Source of the DNA: Albula goreensis
Taxonomy: Eukaryota > Chordata > Actinopteri > Albuliformes > Albulidae
Reading direction: 5' to 3'
Length of the DNA stretch: 64,000 nt
NCBI GenBank assembly: GCA_022829145.1
Contig: CM040746.1
Coordinates: forward strand, 21,177,332 to 21,241,331
Below the pieces are notes generated by a model that did not search any database, had not been told where the DNA came from, and saw nothing but the letters and a program-made list of their open reading frames with translations. Made by a program: the position numbers and the translations under genes. This document shows positions 48,806 through 60,479 of the stretch, one piece after another. Each line of letters starts with the position of its first letter. Positions within the stretch are counted from its first letter, which is position 1.

Positions 48806-51800
48806 TAGAGTACATAATATAATATCACATGTCCATACCTATGTCCATGCCATTTGTATCAAGTACAATATTTTTACTTGGAAAAACAAGTCTGTAAAGA
48901 CTGAGCCATCAGTGGAGAAAAAACCCCAAGATGATGATAGATTTGCTGTTGTTCTCATCAGTACTACATAAATCAGTTTCTGATTTTCCAACATACATCT
49001 AAAGAAGTATAGGAGAAGACACATTTTCTACTTCATACATTTAAAGCATTAAGGAGGACACATGGCAGGAAAAATGCACTGTTATTCAGATGCAAACTTC
49101 TTATGATAGCCCTCAATAATATGTTTCTTGATCAGCCTAATCAGGTGCTCATGAGAGTAATGACAAAAACAGTATTAGCTTTCATTGCACAAGCTTACAC
49201 ATGTCCAAACTTATGAGCAGCAACACTGCATCCTATTTTACTGGGTGGGGTGTGTTGAGGTGTCAGGAATTAAGAAGGATATGTTCTGATCCCAGGATCC
49301 AAGGCATTTGAACAGGATGATATTTTCTTGTTGAAGTAAATTTTCAGAGTCAGTCATGATGGGTGCAATGAGCCAATACAAAATGAGCTTATATTTAGAT
49401 GCAAGACCTTAGCAAGCTGAAATATCTAGGAGGCCAGAGTTTATAAGACAGAAGAGCTTGTGCTAGTGTGTAAGATATGGTGATAAAATGTAGGTACAGA
49501 GGTGCCTTGAATGTCAAACATAAAAACACCAGTCTTTGATACATGAGGGAATTTCCAGCCATTAAGGACTGAGAATGAGGAGAGGTGAAATAGAGGTGAA
49601 TTCGGAAAGGCTGAACACCAGTTTAGCCACCATGTCCTGTTGAGTCTGTCTATTCAGACTTGTAAATAAAAAAAGACATAACTATTAATCAGCCAGTGAA
49701 GACAGAATTTAAATGAACAAATAAGAAACACTGAGTTATCCTATCTCACAAATTTCAGTGATATGAGAAAATAATTTCTAAATCCTATTCAAGGCTCTGT
49801 TTCCCTAACAGTATCAGACACTTTTCTTCATGAACAATGAACAAGAATATGAATCATTTTGAAAGAAATATTATCAGGCTCATCAAAATGCTCAACTTTC
49901 CTTTCAAGAAAAAACAAAACAAAACCAGTACTGGATGGGCGTTGACCAGGTTCTGGAGCATTCATATAATTGTCAATAATGAGGCCTACACTGAACTACA
50001 GATTATGATACTTGGAAAGATAATACTCATTGTTTTATGCTACTAGAATAATGTTTTGAGCAAATTGTCTTTCTCAAACCAAGAGTTTACTGGAAATAGA
50101 TTTGTTCTTTCAGGGGCCAATTCAGACCCAACCATTGCTCAGTGATTCGTGTGTACATGGCCACATAGTATTAACGTACTTATCAATTTATGTTTACCAA
50201 AGATCTGTGATTTGTGATAGGATTGTACATATCATATTTGTTGTACAATAGCTATTGGGGATATCTCCCCAAACTGGAAAGAGATCTCAAAGGAATATAC
50301 ATTCTCTTTTCTTTAAGAATTATCACAAGAAAATCATTTAATGAGTTAAGATGAACCATTAATTTTCTCATAGCTGACAAATATTAAGGCTGTCCATTTT
50401 TGTTGGATTACATTAATAATGCTGCAGCTGATGTACATCTGTGCGTAGCATTTAATTGGTCGACATTCTCATCCACAGATAATCACAAGACTAGCATGTA
50501 AAGCATGCTAGTACCATGTAAATGCATTAAACACCTGTCACTGGAGCAACAAGTACAAATATATTACTGAAGGTACAGAGCAGGCAAAATTATGCAAATA
50601 ATTAGATATTCTGCAATGTCATTCAGCAGTTTACATAAAGTATATAAATGGCATAGTACATCAGAACATCTGGGTATACTTGCTTCACATTCACAGAATG
50701 ACGGTTTTCATTTTGCATACAAACTGTGGCTCCTGACCTATCAAACAACAGTCTGCCATTACCATACAAGCTTGTTTTGAATGTCATCAACTCAGCACAT
50801 TTTCCACATTCAGTACCACAACATCTTCACTCACTTTTCCTGTCATTACCTTGTTCTCAAAAAACCCTTCTCTTCCATAAATTTTATGGTAAACAACACC
50901 CACATGTTTGAAAAAAATTCTGATTTGATCAAATGAATATGGACTAGTGACATAGTGTAATATTGGCTGGAATTCTTGATATTTATGCATTTTTTTTTAA
51001 ATTCTAGCCCACATACATCCATGCTCAGGCCACTTCTTACAGTAATTGAGCAATTAGCAAAAATCACCTTGCCCTAATAGCACTTTTTCCTTACTAGTTT
51101 TTGTTGGAGGTGTTTGTTAATGGATTATCAGAACATAGTTTCTGAAATGTGCATTTGGTTGGGTTATTAAAGCACTGCTGAACCGAGCCTAGCCATAGGG
51201 GATATATCTTACTCATTTTGATGTTACTGTGGATCTGGTAGGCATCCAAAATGAAAGTGTCGCTATAGTAACCTCGTCCGCACACAAGTCTACCATAATT
51301 TATGTCACTAACCTAAAATTGTATCCATTCACTTCAATGCAGCAGTAAAATTAAAAGGTTTGTATTTTTAATACATCTGTTTATTAAAAATACTGTGTGG
51401 TATTTTAAGGACAATGCCACTGTCTGTTTGTTGATAAATCCTTAGTTTATTCAAAAGAAAGTCTCCAGCAAACTTTACTAATATGTCCTAAGTATTTTGT
51501 AAAATACTACAGAGAGATTATCTTTTGTGTTTACAAATGCAGACAAAAATTTAAAAAATGGAAAACACAATTTCATGGTTGTGTTAAATTTTATTTGGTC
51601 TTTTCTGTTTTTGCTTTTTAATGTTCCACAGGTTAAAACCCATAAAAGTAATTGAAACAAAGTCACACAGATCACACATGCACGCACCCACACGCACATA
51701 AACACACATACACATTCAGACCCACAAAAAAAGTAGATTAGGCCCAGCCCAGTGCGAGATTTCACAAACACAGAACAAGACACAACCATAAAAGCATTCC

Positions 51801-52857
51801 TCAAAACCCGGTGATCAACATTTCATTCATACACGAAAAAAAATCTGGAAGCTATTATCCGGGCTTTGAGAAACTGCAACTTAAGTCTTTATATAGCCTA
51901 TGCTTAAATATAAAATTTAACAGAGGATTGTTTCACAAACAAAAAGCAAACAAGTATTCCACCAAGATAAGAGATGAGACAATGTGATGAGTGTGAACAT
52001 GAATTAATAAATGGACCAATCAAAGTAGGTCCTCATTTATGTGAAAACCTATCCAATCAGCCATGTTATATCTGTGTGATTACCTTACTTTTATTATTGT
52101 TATTCTATTGTAAAGTCTGCCTGAATGGTCCATTTTTCACACCATTGGAGGATTCTCTGATTGATCTGTTATTTTTAAATAAAATCTCCACATTGTGAGC
52201 CCTTTGGCTTTAAACAGAATGGCAGCAGCATATACCCACCCCTCTTTATCTTGGTAGATCACCTGTCTCATGAGAATATATTTAAGTATGAATGCCTGTG
52301 AGGGACAAGTGCTCTTTTCAATTTCAGTTCCTGTATAGTATGCACGACAATTAATGTCTATCTAAAACAACAGGAACTGAGCTATTTCATAATTTTATGC
52401 TACACAGAAACACAAAAGGAAAATGTAAAATAAAAACATTCTGAACGCATGGCTAATAAACCAAAGTTACTTCATTCCATTTTTACTGTAAAAAGAGAGC
52501 TACTGAAATGTGAAATATGTCCCCTACAGGCATCCATATTATTGTCTTTAAAACTCCAGTGAAAACCTAATAAAAAGTAAAGTTGCCTGTATTAGGAAGC
52601 AATCAAGCATCCTTATCTGGAATTCAGATTTTTTCGTCCAATCAGATAGATTTTATCCAGTGTATAAAAGGCCACATTTTCGACAACAGTATTTGCATTT
52701 TAAACCTATTTTCTTTTCACCCAAATGTTCCAGTGAAATGCAGATTGTTGACAGTTGTAGTTGGTTTACTATTAACACTTAAAAATGTTACTATGTAATT
52801 GTGGAGAGACTTCTCCTATAGCATTGTAGGATTGTGAAGAGAACTGGGAGGAGACCG

Positions 52858-52881
52858 AGCTGGCAACCTCAACCAATCAGA
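52858..52881 (+). repeat. 24-bp sequence shared with 56132-56155, copy 1
   Basis: AGCTGGCAACCTCAACCAAT followed by CAGA occurs here and again at 56132-56155 with no mismatch, while the flanks differ. It contains a CCAAT core. It is probably a fragment of a dispersed repeat rather than a promoter. Confidence 0.85.
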
Positions 52882-53068
52882 GCCCCTTTTTTGTTGCACA
52901 CATTTCCAAGAAATAGAATAATGGTTAATGTCATGTTCTGTTTATGAATTATACTGAGCAACCTTGATTCAAGTAGCAATGCCTGGGCAAACATTTAAGA
53001 TGTGCAAACACCCTGTCCTATCCTGATGCAATTTTAGTCTTACAATTACTTCATCTGAATACTCTAGC

Positions 53069-53350
53069 TATGTTTCCATTACAATGTCACAGTGAATTTA
53101 CCATGGAGCATAGAACGTGATATTACATTATCTGAGCAAATGCCAAACATTAAAAAAACCTGGCCACTCAATTCAATTGAATTTGACCTTATTTCATATT
53201 ATGGGCCAAATATTTCACATTTTCCCAAACTGTAAACTTAGAAAAATCTGATTTGTAATGTCAACAAAATGTTTTAAGCAAACAATTAGGTAATATTAGG
53301 TATGCCACATAAACACAACAATCTAATAAATTCACTTTAATGGAAACATA
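53069..53350. mobile_element. 282-bp MITE-like element with TATGTTTCCATTA termini
   Basis: TATGTTTCCATTA at 53069-53081 is matched in inverse orientation by TAATGGAAACATA ending at 53350. The similarity continues inward as AGTGAATTTA on the left versus TAAATTCACTT on the right, after a small insertion on the left. The interior has no coding frame. The TATGTTTCCAT terminus resembles non-autonomous elements I recall from fish genomes; the superfamily is not assigned. Confidence 0.68.
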
Positions 53351-53973
53351 ACTTCCAGTATTAAAGTCACCCAGACACTAAATGTTGTTCTCAGAAGGAA
53401 TATAAAGAAAATGAAAAGGGAAAATCAACCCAAGCACCATGTTGTGGGAGAGCTGTGTTTTCCTAACAACATAAACATGCACATACACATGCATAGTATA
53501 CCAATTCTGAGGGCTGTCATGGAAATAAATGTGGACATCTGCAAAGGCGTTCTTGTCTATCCTTTGCATATGTGTGCACATCCAGCCCAAGCAAGGAGTA
53601 AAGAGGAGGTGGCATGACAGACCTGGTAGGATTTAACTGTCTTTAGGTGCTATGGCAGACCAGGCATCCTTGACAAATTCGGCATAACACTTTGAGTTCA
53701 GAGTTAAAGCAGAAAATGCTCCTTGGGTTTCCCCCAAACATCCAAAACATTTCAGGTCCTATGTGTGATTTTTTTTTCCAGAAAACAAGTCTGAGTGACC
53801 TTGGTTGGCATTAAGTGAAATAAGCAATAATGTTAATAGTAAAAAACTTATTGTTTTGTCAGCACCTTCTCATGTCCCATTGAAGAGACTATTTTTACTG
53901 GTTTTCTCAGTGTATTGTTCCTCAAGACAGTAAACTAAAGCAGTCAGCAATGTTGTGTTAATTACATCAGCAC

Positions 53974-54009
53974 AGACTTAAAACCCGACTTAAAAGACTT
54001 AAAACCCGA
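53974..54009. repeat. Tandem 21-bp duplication
   Basis: AGACTTAAAACCCGA occurs twice, offset by 21 bp. A second small duplication of AAGTGTCTGAT follows near 54050-54075. Local replication slippage is the simplest cause. Confidence 0.8.
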
Positions 54010-55286
54010 AGAAAGGACTGTCACGGATCATCAATGTAATCCAAAGGACAAGTGTCTGATACAAAGTGTCTGATTTAGGACTCAGGAATAAACGGCATGA
54101 GACCAGTTCAAAATCTAGGCCAAATATACAAAATTTTCTGAAGGTCAAGGCCATTTCATACAGTATCGAGGCACAACAGATTAAATGCACTACTGGCTAA
54201 CAAACCATTCACAGCCTGATTGTCATGTGTGCTCACAGCTAAAGTCATGCACCTTTGTATTTGCTTTAAAGGGTAATGATCACTGTAGCCCAACTCTTTC
54301 TTAGCTCTGAAGTTCCATGTCATATGTCCTGCCAAAGAGGAGTGCTTGGTGACAAGCTAGGCTGATTTGCAGTGACGGTTGGTGCTTCGCTTGAAAGAAC
54401 TGCATGTTCAATACAACGTATCTCCTGTGCCTTATTTGCTCCTTGTCACCGTGTCAATTGCCTGTTGAGCAGCGTGTTCAGACAGCAGTCTTGGAATCTA
54501 GAATTTCTGTGCTGATAGGAACTTCAAAAACATCTCATAGTGGCGTCTTGAGTACAAATGACATGAAGTGAACTGAAAGAGGGAAGAGCGGTGGTTAAAT
54601 CGTAATTGGGGAGGAATGAGGCGCATGCGAGACTTAACTGTCCACTGCAAGTGAGGTAGGTATTGTTTCAAATCTCAGTCAGGGTTTTAAATTATTTCTA
54701 GTACTTATTTTTATTTTATTTTATTCTAATCTCACTGATGGGTTCCCAGCAATGCAGCTGCTTAGAGGGACTTTATCTTATGCAGTGAATTGCATTTTTT
54801 ACTTTTTAATGAAGAAAAACAGAGATGTACAGACTACCATGCACACTTCTAAAACACATCCTATATTGACATAAAACGTGTGATGAATTGTTAGACAGAC
54901 CTGTTTAACAACAGGCTTCCTGCTTCATCTGTGCCTCTTCGTTATTCTTCAAAGGGAACATAACAGACTCCTTTGCTTCAAGGAAAATCTCACAGGTGTT
55001 TATCTTTGGCTTTAAAAACAAAGGGAGATTTAACTGCATTGCACCTTTAGTGTGATTGTCAATGCCTTCTGTTTCTATCACTGCAACCCTTGGACACTGA
55101 TTATAAAGGCAACAGCCAAATGGATACACAATATTGATAATATATTTATACAAGTAGTAAGTCAATCTTCCTCTCACTGAGACACATGTGCCTGGGTTTT
55201 CTGGAAAGGTGAATGGCTCACAGCAAATGCATTTATCCATAAAATTTGAATGCGAGGTTCTCTTTTATGCTGCCAGAACAATCAGG

Positions 55287-55331
<45 letters not shown>

Positions 55332-55352
55332 TATTATCATTATTATTATTAT
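55287..55352. repeat. (TAA)n facing (TTA)n: self-complementary microsatellite
   Basis: About 13 ATA/ATA-type units (55287-55326) are followed, after a single C, by TTA/ATT units with one C interruption (55328-55352). The two halves are complementary and can form a hairpin. Confidence 0.93.
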
Positions 55353-56131
55353 GAAAACTTGCGTCAAGACACTCATGAATTTTGAGTATAACTGATTTTA
55401 AAGAGCTTCAAGGCAAGACTGAGCTGGTAAAATAATTGAATCAAATGAAAAACTCTGGCAGGGTGGATGGGTGATACACGCACACCCAGTGGCCTACAAC
55501 ACCCACGGCCCCTTACTGCAGCCCTGAATGGACAGTTATTCTAGATTTGAGTCCCTCAAAAACCCTTCAATGAGGATTTTTCAATATCTCTCCACCATAT
55601 CAGCCTTTCTTCATGCAATGAAATACAGAACCATGGTACTGCTATAGCCACTTACTGGGTGATGTCTTTATGCTGAGCTCGTTGGCCAAGTTGGGCTCAA
55701 TATAATTCCCAAAGCAAACAAACTGTAGTACAGTATGCATGCAAATGTATTTGTGATGTGGGTGGAGCTAATAAAACAGATGTCATTATTTTTCATTGAC
55801 TGTAAGATATGGAAATGGATCTGGGTAGAATTAGACAGGGGGAGAGAAGTCATGAGTGAAACAGTTAACACAAAAAAACACATTTCATGAAATAGCTCTA
55901 TTTGCAAACCCTACCTGCCACACATTTCTTGGTCAAACAGCAGTTAGGTATACCTGACCCCTGATTAATGCACTCAGTACAGACTGCACAGTAATGGGGA
56001 CATTACCGAGTTCATCTAAACCTGTGGTCACATTAGAAATGAGAAAGTAACAGCATTTTTCTATAATGACCATATTATTCACCAGCTGAGTTACTGTCTG
56101 CGTTAGCAGAAGCAAGGTAAATATTGCAAAT

Positions 56132-56155
56132 AGCTGGCAACCTCAACCAATCAGA
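56132..56155 (+). repeat. 24-bp sequence shared with 52858-52881, copy 2
   Basis: Identical to 52858-52881 across 24 bp and unrelated outside it. Same orientation, 3.3 kb apart. Confidence 0.85.
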
Positions 56156-56749
56156 TCAATAAAATCCATTACCAGAACCCAACTGCTAAATGTATTGATT
56201 ATCAACATGAAAGTAAGAAATAGCAGGAAGCCGTGCAACCCATCTACAGCTGATTTAGATTTTTTTTTCTTTGGTAAGTGATAGAATCTGCAAGGTTTTA
56301 CTGTCTTCTGGCTTTCTGTCATCAATATTCACAATGCCACTCCTGTCACAACCAGCCTGTCTGAAGCTGGAGTGTTCTCAGCCCGCGTGTGGAACAATTC
56401 AATTAATCTCTTTCAAAGGAAGTGCAAATGCTTGTCCCTTAAAACTGTGCCCCTCTCCATAAATTGGTCTTATCTCAAAATATTATTTAAGTGGACTCTG
56501 GCTTCTTGATGTGTATTTTCTCAGTTACCTTATGCTGTTACCTAAACAGAGGAACAGAGATTTGCATTTAAAAAAAAACATCATCCTGGGGACCAAATAC
56601 ACCCAGAATTTATCAATCAGGCTTGTTAAAAGTCAGTGACTTCAGTGTCTGCCAGGTACATTCAGCTTTATATTTAATTTCATTTGTTTTTTTCCCAGAA
56701 ACAAAATTATTTCAAGCTGAAATTACAGAGGCACTGCAGATAATAACAG

Positions 56750-57718
56750 TTTAATCATGCATAATCTTTCATTTAATAACCTTAGGTGCACTCTGGGAGG
56801 CTGTAATGCACTTTTGAATCTAATCTGGAGTGACTGTACCTCTGTACCAATACAAATGTGCTTCCTCATGTCAGCCCTTTAAGGGGAAGCAGTACACATG
56901 GCTATATATCAAGGACCAGCAGTTCCAGTTCTGGAGATCTGGAGTCCCTGAATGATGTACAGTTTCCTTTCATTTGGCAGCTGATTTAAACCTGTAACAT
57001 CAAGCAAGGTGACCTCCAGTCTGAATGATGACTCCACAACAGAAATTGCCCACCTCTGACATATGTGAAAATGCTGTGAGTACTACAGGGGGTGCCACAC
57101 CCAGATTCAGAGCCACATTCAGCTTCCAGACAACTTCTTTAGTCTTTCAAAATAAGAAACCAAGAACTTTACATGTTGGACACATGAATCATAATGATAT
57201 GCTGCCCAAGTCTTGAGGGCCTCCACAATGTTGCTAAGAAGCAAATGGTCAGAGACAAGAGCAGCAAAAAGGCACATCCAATTCCATTCTGACTATGATG
57301 AAAAGCATAGTGGCTGTGGGGAGGGGAGACCTTCAATGCTGCAGGCATATTTGGCCTTCAGATCTCTATCAAAAGGAAGGGCAATAATCTCCATTTTTGG
57401 AATAAACTCAGAAGCTTCTGTGATTCTACACTCCACTGTATCAGAGCCCTGATAGTCAGCTGTTAATAAAACAATCAAAGGGCAACCAAGTGTTGCAACT
57501 ACAGGGCCATAACAGGGACCAAGGGTGATGAGTGACGCTCCCTCCTTCATCTTAACTTTCAGGTTCCCAGGGAGAGACTGCAGTGGGGTACTGTGCGTTT
57601 CAGAGTGCCGGAATAAGGACAGGACATATGTAGCTTTGGCCCCTGCCATTGCATCGGTCCCACCAATCACCGTCATTTAACATCTGTTTGCAGGATGGGT
57701 CACTCTGCCCCAGCTGGT
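56750..57718 (-). other. map3k11: map3k11 3' UTR (end uncertain)
   Basis: This is sequence after the map3k11 stop on the minus strand. Two ATTAAA signals (minus strand) lie at 56750-56755 and 56772-56777, giving a possible UTR of just under 1 kb; no AATAAA is nearer. It includes a 127-codon open frame (57293-57676) that begins just after an in-frame TAA, is in the same frame as map3k11, and resembles no protein I know. I treat it as UTR. Confidence 0.45.
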
Positions 57719-58326
57719 TCAGAACCTGTCGTTCGTAAGTTGTGTCGGGGACTTCCAGGGGCTGAGGCCTGTGACCAGTGCCCTCCCCTGCATTCGCTTT
57801 TCTTTGGTGTCTAATGGTGGGCTGCCCCCCCTCCAGCCCAGGTCGATGAGGGGGGGGTCCGCTGGGGACAGGGGTGCCACCCTAAGGGCAGAGAGGGAGG
57901 GGCTAACATTGGTAGAGCAAGGAGCAGAACGGGAGGTACGGAATGGCGCTGAAAAGGGATCAAAGGGTGATGGGGTATCAGGGGAGCCAAAGGGGTCGAC
58001 CCTCTGGGCGAAGGGGTCACAGTCTGGAGAGGGGAAAGGGTCACAATTTGTGAAAGGGTTGGTGGGAGAGGGCTGGTGGCCTAAATGAGGGCCCCCTGCC
58101 TTGACAGTGTTACGTCCTGCCCCTTGTCCCACCCCACCAGCAGAGATGAAGCTCCAGGGGTCAATGCGTGGCCTCACTGGGGATGGGCGGGGACGGGGGA
58201 TGACGTTGACCTCCAGACGTCGTGTTTTGGGGCTCCAGAGCCGGGGGTCAGGGAAAAGGGCGAAGGGGGGTGGTGTCAGGCTGTCTCGCTCTGGGCTGTC
58301 CTGGGAGCACATGGGGAGGTCCAGAA
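57719..58326 (-). CDS. map3k11: MAP3K11 (MLK3) last coding exon: Pro-rich tail with DPF/NPF motifs
   Basis: On the minus strand the exon follows CCTTATAG at 58334-58327, takes one nucleotide from the previous exon, and encodes about 202 residues to TGA at 57721-57719. RPRPSPVRPRIDPWSF followed by SAG is a hallmark of the MLK3 C-terminus, matching human MLK3 (RPRPSPLRSRIDPWSF). After it come NPF and four DPF motifs (58060-57944), where human MLK3 has one of each. LIDLGWRGG appears later, and the tail ends in LTNDRF. The region is rich in SP/TP sites, as expected for a tail phosphorylated by proline-directed kinases such as JNK. MLK3 is a serine/threonine MAP3K that activates MKK4/7-JNK downstream of Rac/Cdc42. 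MAP3K10 is the nearest alternative, but its tail reads DPWKLV at this point. Confidence 0.93.
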
Positions 58327-59184
58327 CTATAAGGATAGAGGGGAATCATTCAGAGATAACTTCAGGATAATGTCAATACAGCAGAAACTCAAAGACATGG
58401 ATTTAAGAGATGGAAACATCATTCAAATGAATGCAGTGTGAATTTGAAAGCAGCATTCTAATTACACATTTAATGCTATTTAAAGGCACAGCTTGTAAGT
58501 TACTGAAGTCACATGAGACACACAAATGATCTTGTTGTTACTGGTTGATGGCGACCAAGATTATGCACAGGTACAACATCTATATGGCTGATCAACACTA
58601 TCTGTAAATCATCATTCTACAGCTCAACGAAGGTAGTCAAATAGGACCTATCCTTGGTAACGCAATAAACTGGATTTATGCAGCAGATTACTACAGATTC
58701 ATTAAAGATTCTTACATCCATCTTCTACTTAGTGAAGCACCATTGTGCTGTATGCTATTGCTAAAGCTTCTATCACTAATGATGGCAATACAATGTTAAA
58801 ACATAAAATTGATTTCTGAAATAGTATAAATAAGAAAATTATATAGACATCACTACTGACAAGTGGATGCAGTAGGGGTCGATTAATAATTATTTAAAAC
58901 CAATCAGGACTTGCCTGCCAGGGCACACTGGGAGGGGATGCAAATAAAGACCACAACCAGAAAAACTAGGGACACAATCCTGATGATTCATAACTTCATA
59001 ACTCGGGGAGTGATAATGAATTCAAGAAAGACCAGCATTCATGCAAGACTGGACACAGCTTTGTGTCAACTTGGCCCACATGCAGCGGCTGCACTCAGTT
59101 AAATCAATTATCATTATCTTCAATGTAATATTATGACAATTATGAGAGTACAAAATGTAATAATACAGCAATAAACTTTCTTAC
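58327..59184 (-). other. map3k11: map3k11 intron
   Basis: 858 nt between GTAAG (donor at 59184) and TATAG (acceptor at 58327). AT-rich, with no repeat or exon recognised. Confidence 0.9.
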
Positions 59185-59724
59185 CCAGCTGAGAGGACAT
59201 CTGACCATGGCTGGACCGTCTCCTCCTGTCTAGACCAGGCCCCCAAGGGTTACACGCTGGTTCCCCATTGGTCTGGGGGCTCAACCCTGCTGTGCTGTGC
59301 TGAGGGTGTCCATGACAGTGCCGAGGGTGGGGTGGTGGAGGGGTCAGGGGAGCAGGCCTTCTCACAGGTGGCTGCAGCGTCATATCGATCAGGGGCTGGG
59401 GGAGGGGCTCAGAGTGGGAGAAGGTGATTAGATCGTCAACAGTGGGAGGGTCTTGGGCAGGTCCTTCAGGCCGGCTGGGTTGCTCTGTCTCCGACAATGA
59501 GGGGTGGGAACGGGGCGGGACTTTGGGTGGAGCTTCAATGCAGCGGCCCAATGCAACTGAGGCCAAAAGGGAGCCTCCGTCCAGAAGGGCCCTATGCGTG
59601 ACCTTCAGACAGCCCCCCAATGAGCCACGGTCTGGCCTGGGGGAGTCAGCAGGTGATCCCCCCTCTTCACTCCCAGAATCCCCCTGAGGTAGACAGGTCC
59701 TGGGAGGCTCCTTCAAAGAAAAGC
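59185..59724 (-). CDS. map3k11: MAP3K11 exon: Ser/Pro-rich C-terminal region
   Basis: The exon starts at 59724 after CACTAAG, enters in phase 1, runs 540 nt and leaves in phase 1 at CAGCTGG|GTAAG. A closer AG (TTTGAAG) would break the frame, which decides the start. It encodes Pro/Ser-rich sequence that is likely disordered. The stretch THRALLDGGSLLASVALGRC corresponds to ALLRGTALLASLGLGRD of human MLK3 and is the best anchor in this exon. Others are DLITFSHSEPLPQPLIDMTL (human ICFSL...LLLDLG) and several SP/TP sites. GLDRRRRSS near the end is a basophilic-kinase-like site. The exon lies between the CRIB motif and the IDPWSF tail. Confidence 0.9.
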
Positions 59725-60051
59725 CTTAGTGATAGAAAAAGGAGGAGAAACAGAAATTGGGGCAATAAAAAAGACATGGAGTGAAAGAGCTATTCAAATA
59801 TAAACAGCCACAATAAGCTGCATTTTAGAAAACAGTGGTAATATTGTGTGGTTTAAATATACTTCTGAGCTTGTAATATCATAATTACATGCAAATATAT
59901 GGACGAAGTCTGAGCTATAGTTTCAACACAAGAAAACAGTAAGGAGTGATTATCTTTTATTTGAAACATGTTTAGCATCTAATCTTAATTTTCATAACTT
60001 TACATCTTACACTCCTGTTGCATTTTATGTGCATGTGGTTTGGTTCTGTAC
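59725..60051 (-). other. map3k11: map3k11 intron
   Basis: 327 nt from GTACAG (donor at 60051-60046) to CACTAAG (acceptor at 59725). Nothing else seen. Confidence 0.85.
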
Positions 60052-60158
60052 CATTTTGGGTGGACTGCGGTGAGGGGGGTCTATATTCCTCAAAATCTGG
60101 TGGCAAATGCCCATTCTCAGTGCTGTCCAGTTCCAGCAGCTTGGCTCTCATAGAGAGG
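60052..60158 (-). CDS. map3k11: MAP3K11 exon: short acidic/Pro segment
   Basis: This 107-nt exon follows TTTTAG (60164-60159), enters in phase 2 and leaves in phase 1 at CAAAATG|GTACAG. It encodes LSMRAKLLELDSTENGHLPP, then DFEEYRPPSPQSTQN. It aligns with the human MLK3 stretch around MDEATWYLDSDDSS and GSPSTPPALNGN. PPSP is a possible proline-directed phosphosite. The donor GTACAG is weak, but the frame joins cleanly on both sides. Confidence 0.82.
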
Positions 60159-60316
60159 CTAAAATAGACACAAAAACATATATAAACACACATTTCCAAG
60201 GACCAAGAAATGAGAACCACATGACACTTGTACCATACAGACACAAACCCCAACGCACACCTCTGGTATTTTTTTTAAATGTCTGACAAAGGTTTGAGGG
60301 AAAAAGTGGGAAGTAC
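60159..60316 (-). other. map3k11: map3k11 intron (short)
   Basis: 158 nt from GTACTT (donor at 60316) to TTTTAG (acceptor at 60159). A T-rich acceptor and no other content. Confidence 0.85.
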
Positions 60317-60479
60317 CTGCTCTCCAAGGGACTGAGACGCAGAACTTTGGGACTCTTAGGGCTCTGAGGGGCCCTGTGGGGCCCGAGGCGGCGTTCCCCA
60401 TTGGGTTGTTTGCTGGGCAGGGGTTCAAGGGGCCACACAGGGCTCAAGCCAAATGCCCTGCTGTTCTGACTGGGGCTCA
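60317..60479 (-). CDS. map3k11: MAP3K11 exon after the CRIB exon
   Basis: This 163-nt exon follows CTTGCCAG (60487-60480), enters in phase 1 and leaves in phase 2 at GAGAGCAG|GTACTT. It encodes SPSQNSRAFGLSPVWPLEPL, then SKQPNGERRLGPHRAP, QSPKSPKVLRLSPLES. NGERR matches SSNGERRACW of human MLK3 at the same distance from AIQL. Three or four Ser-Pro sites are visible, consistent with the heavily phosphorylated MLK3 C-terminal region. Confidence 0.9.

Noticed and set aside
57719-57721. Possible stop-codon readthrough of map3k11
   Set aside because: The TGA is followed by ACC, not a CTA-type readthrough context, and another in-frame stop comes 14 codons later.
57771-58441. Plus-strand frames opposite the last map3k11 exon
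   Set aside because: Shadows of the Pro-rich minus-strand exon, without homology or splice sites.
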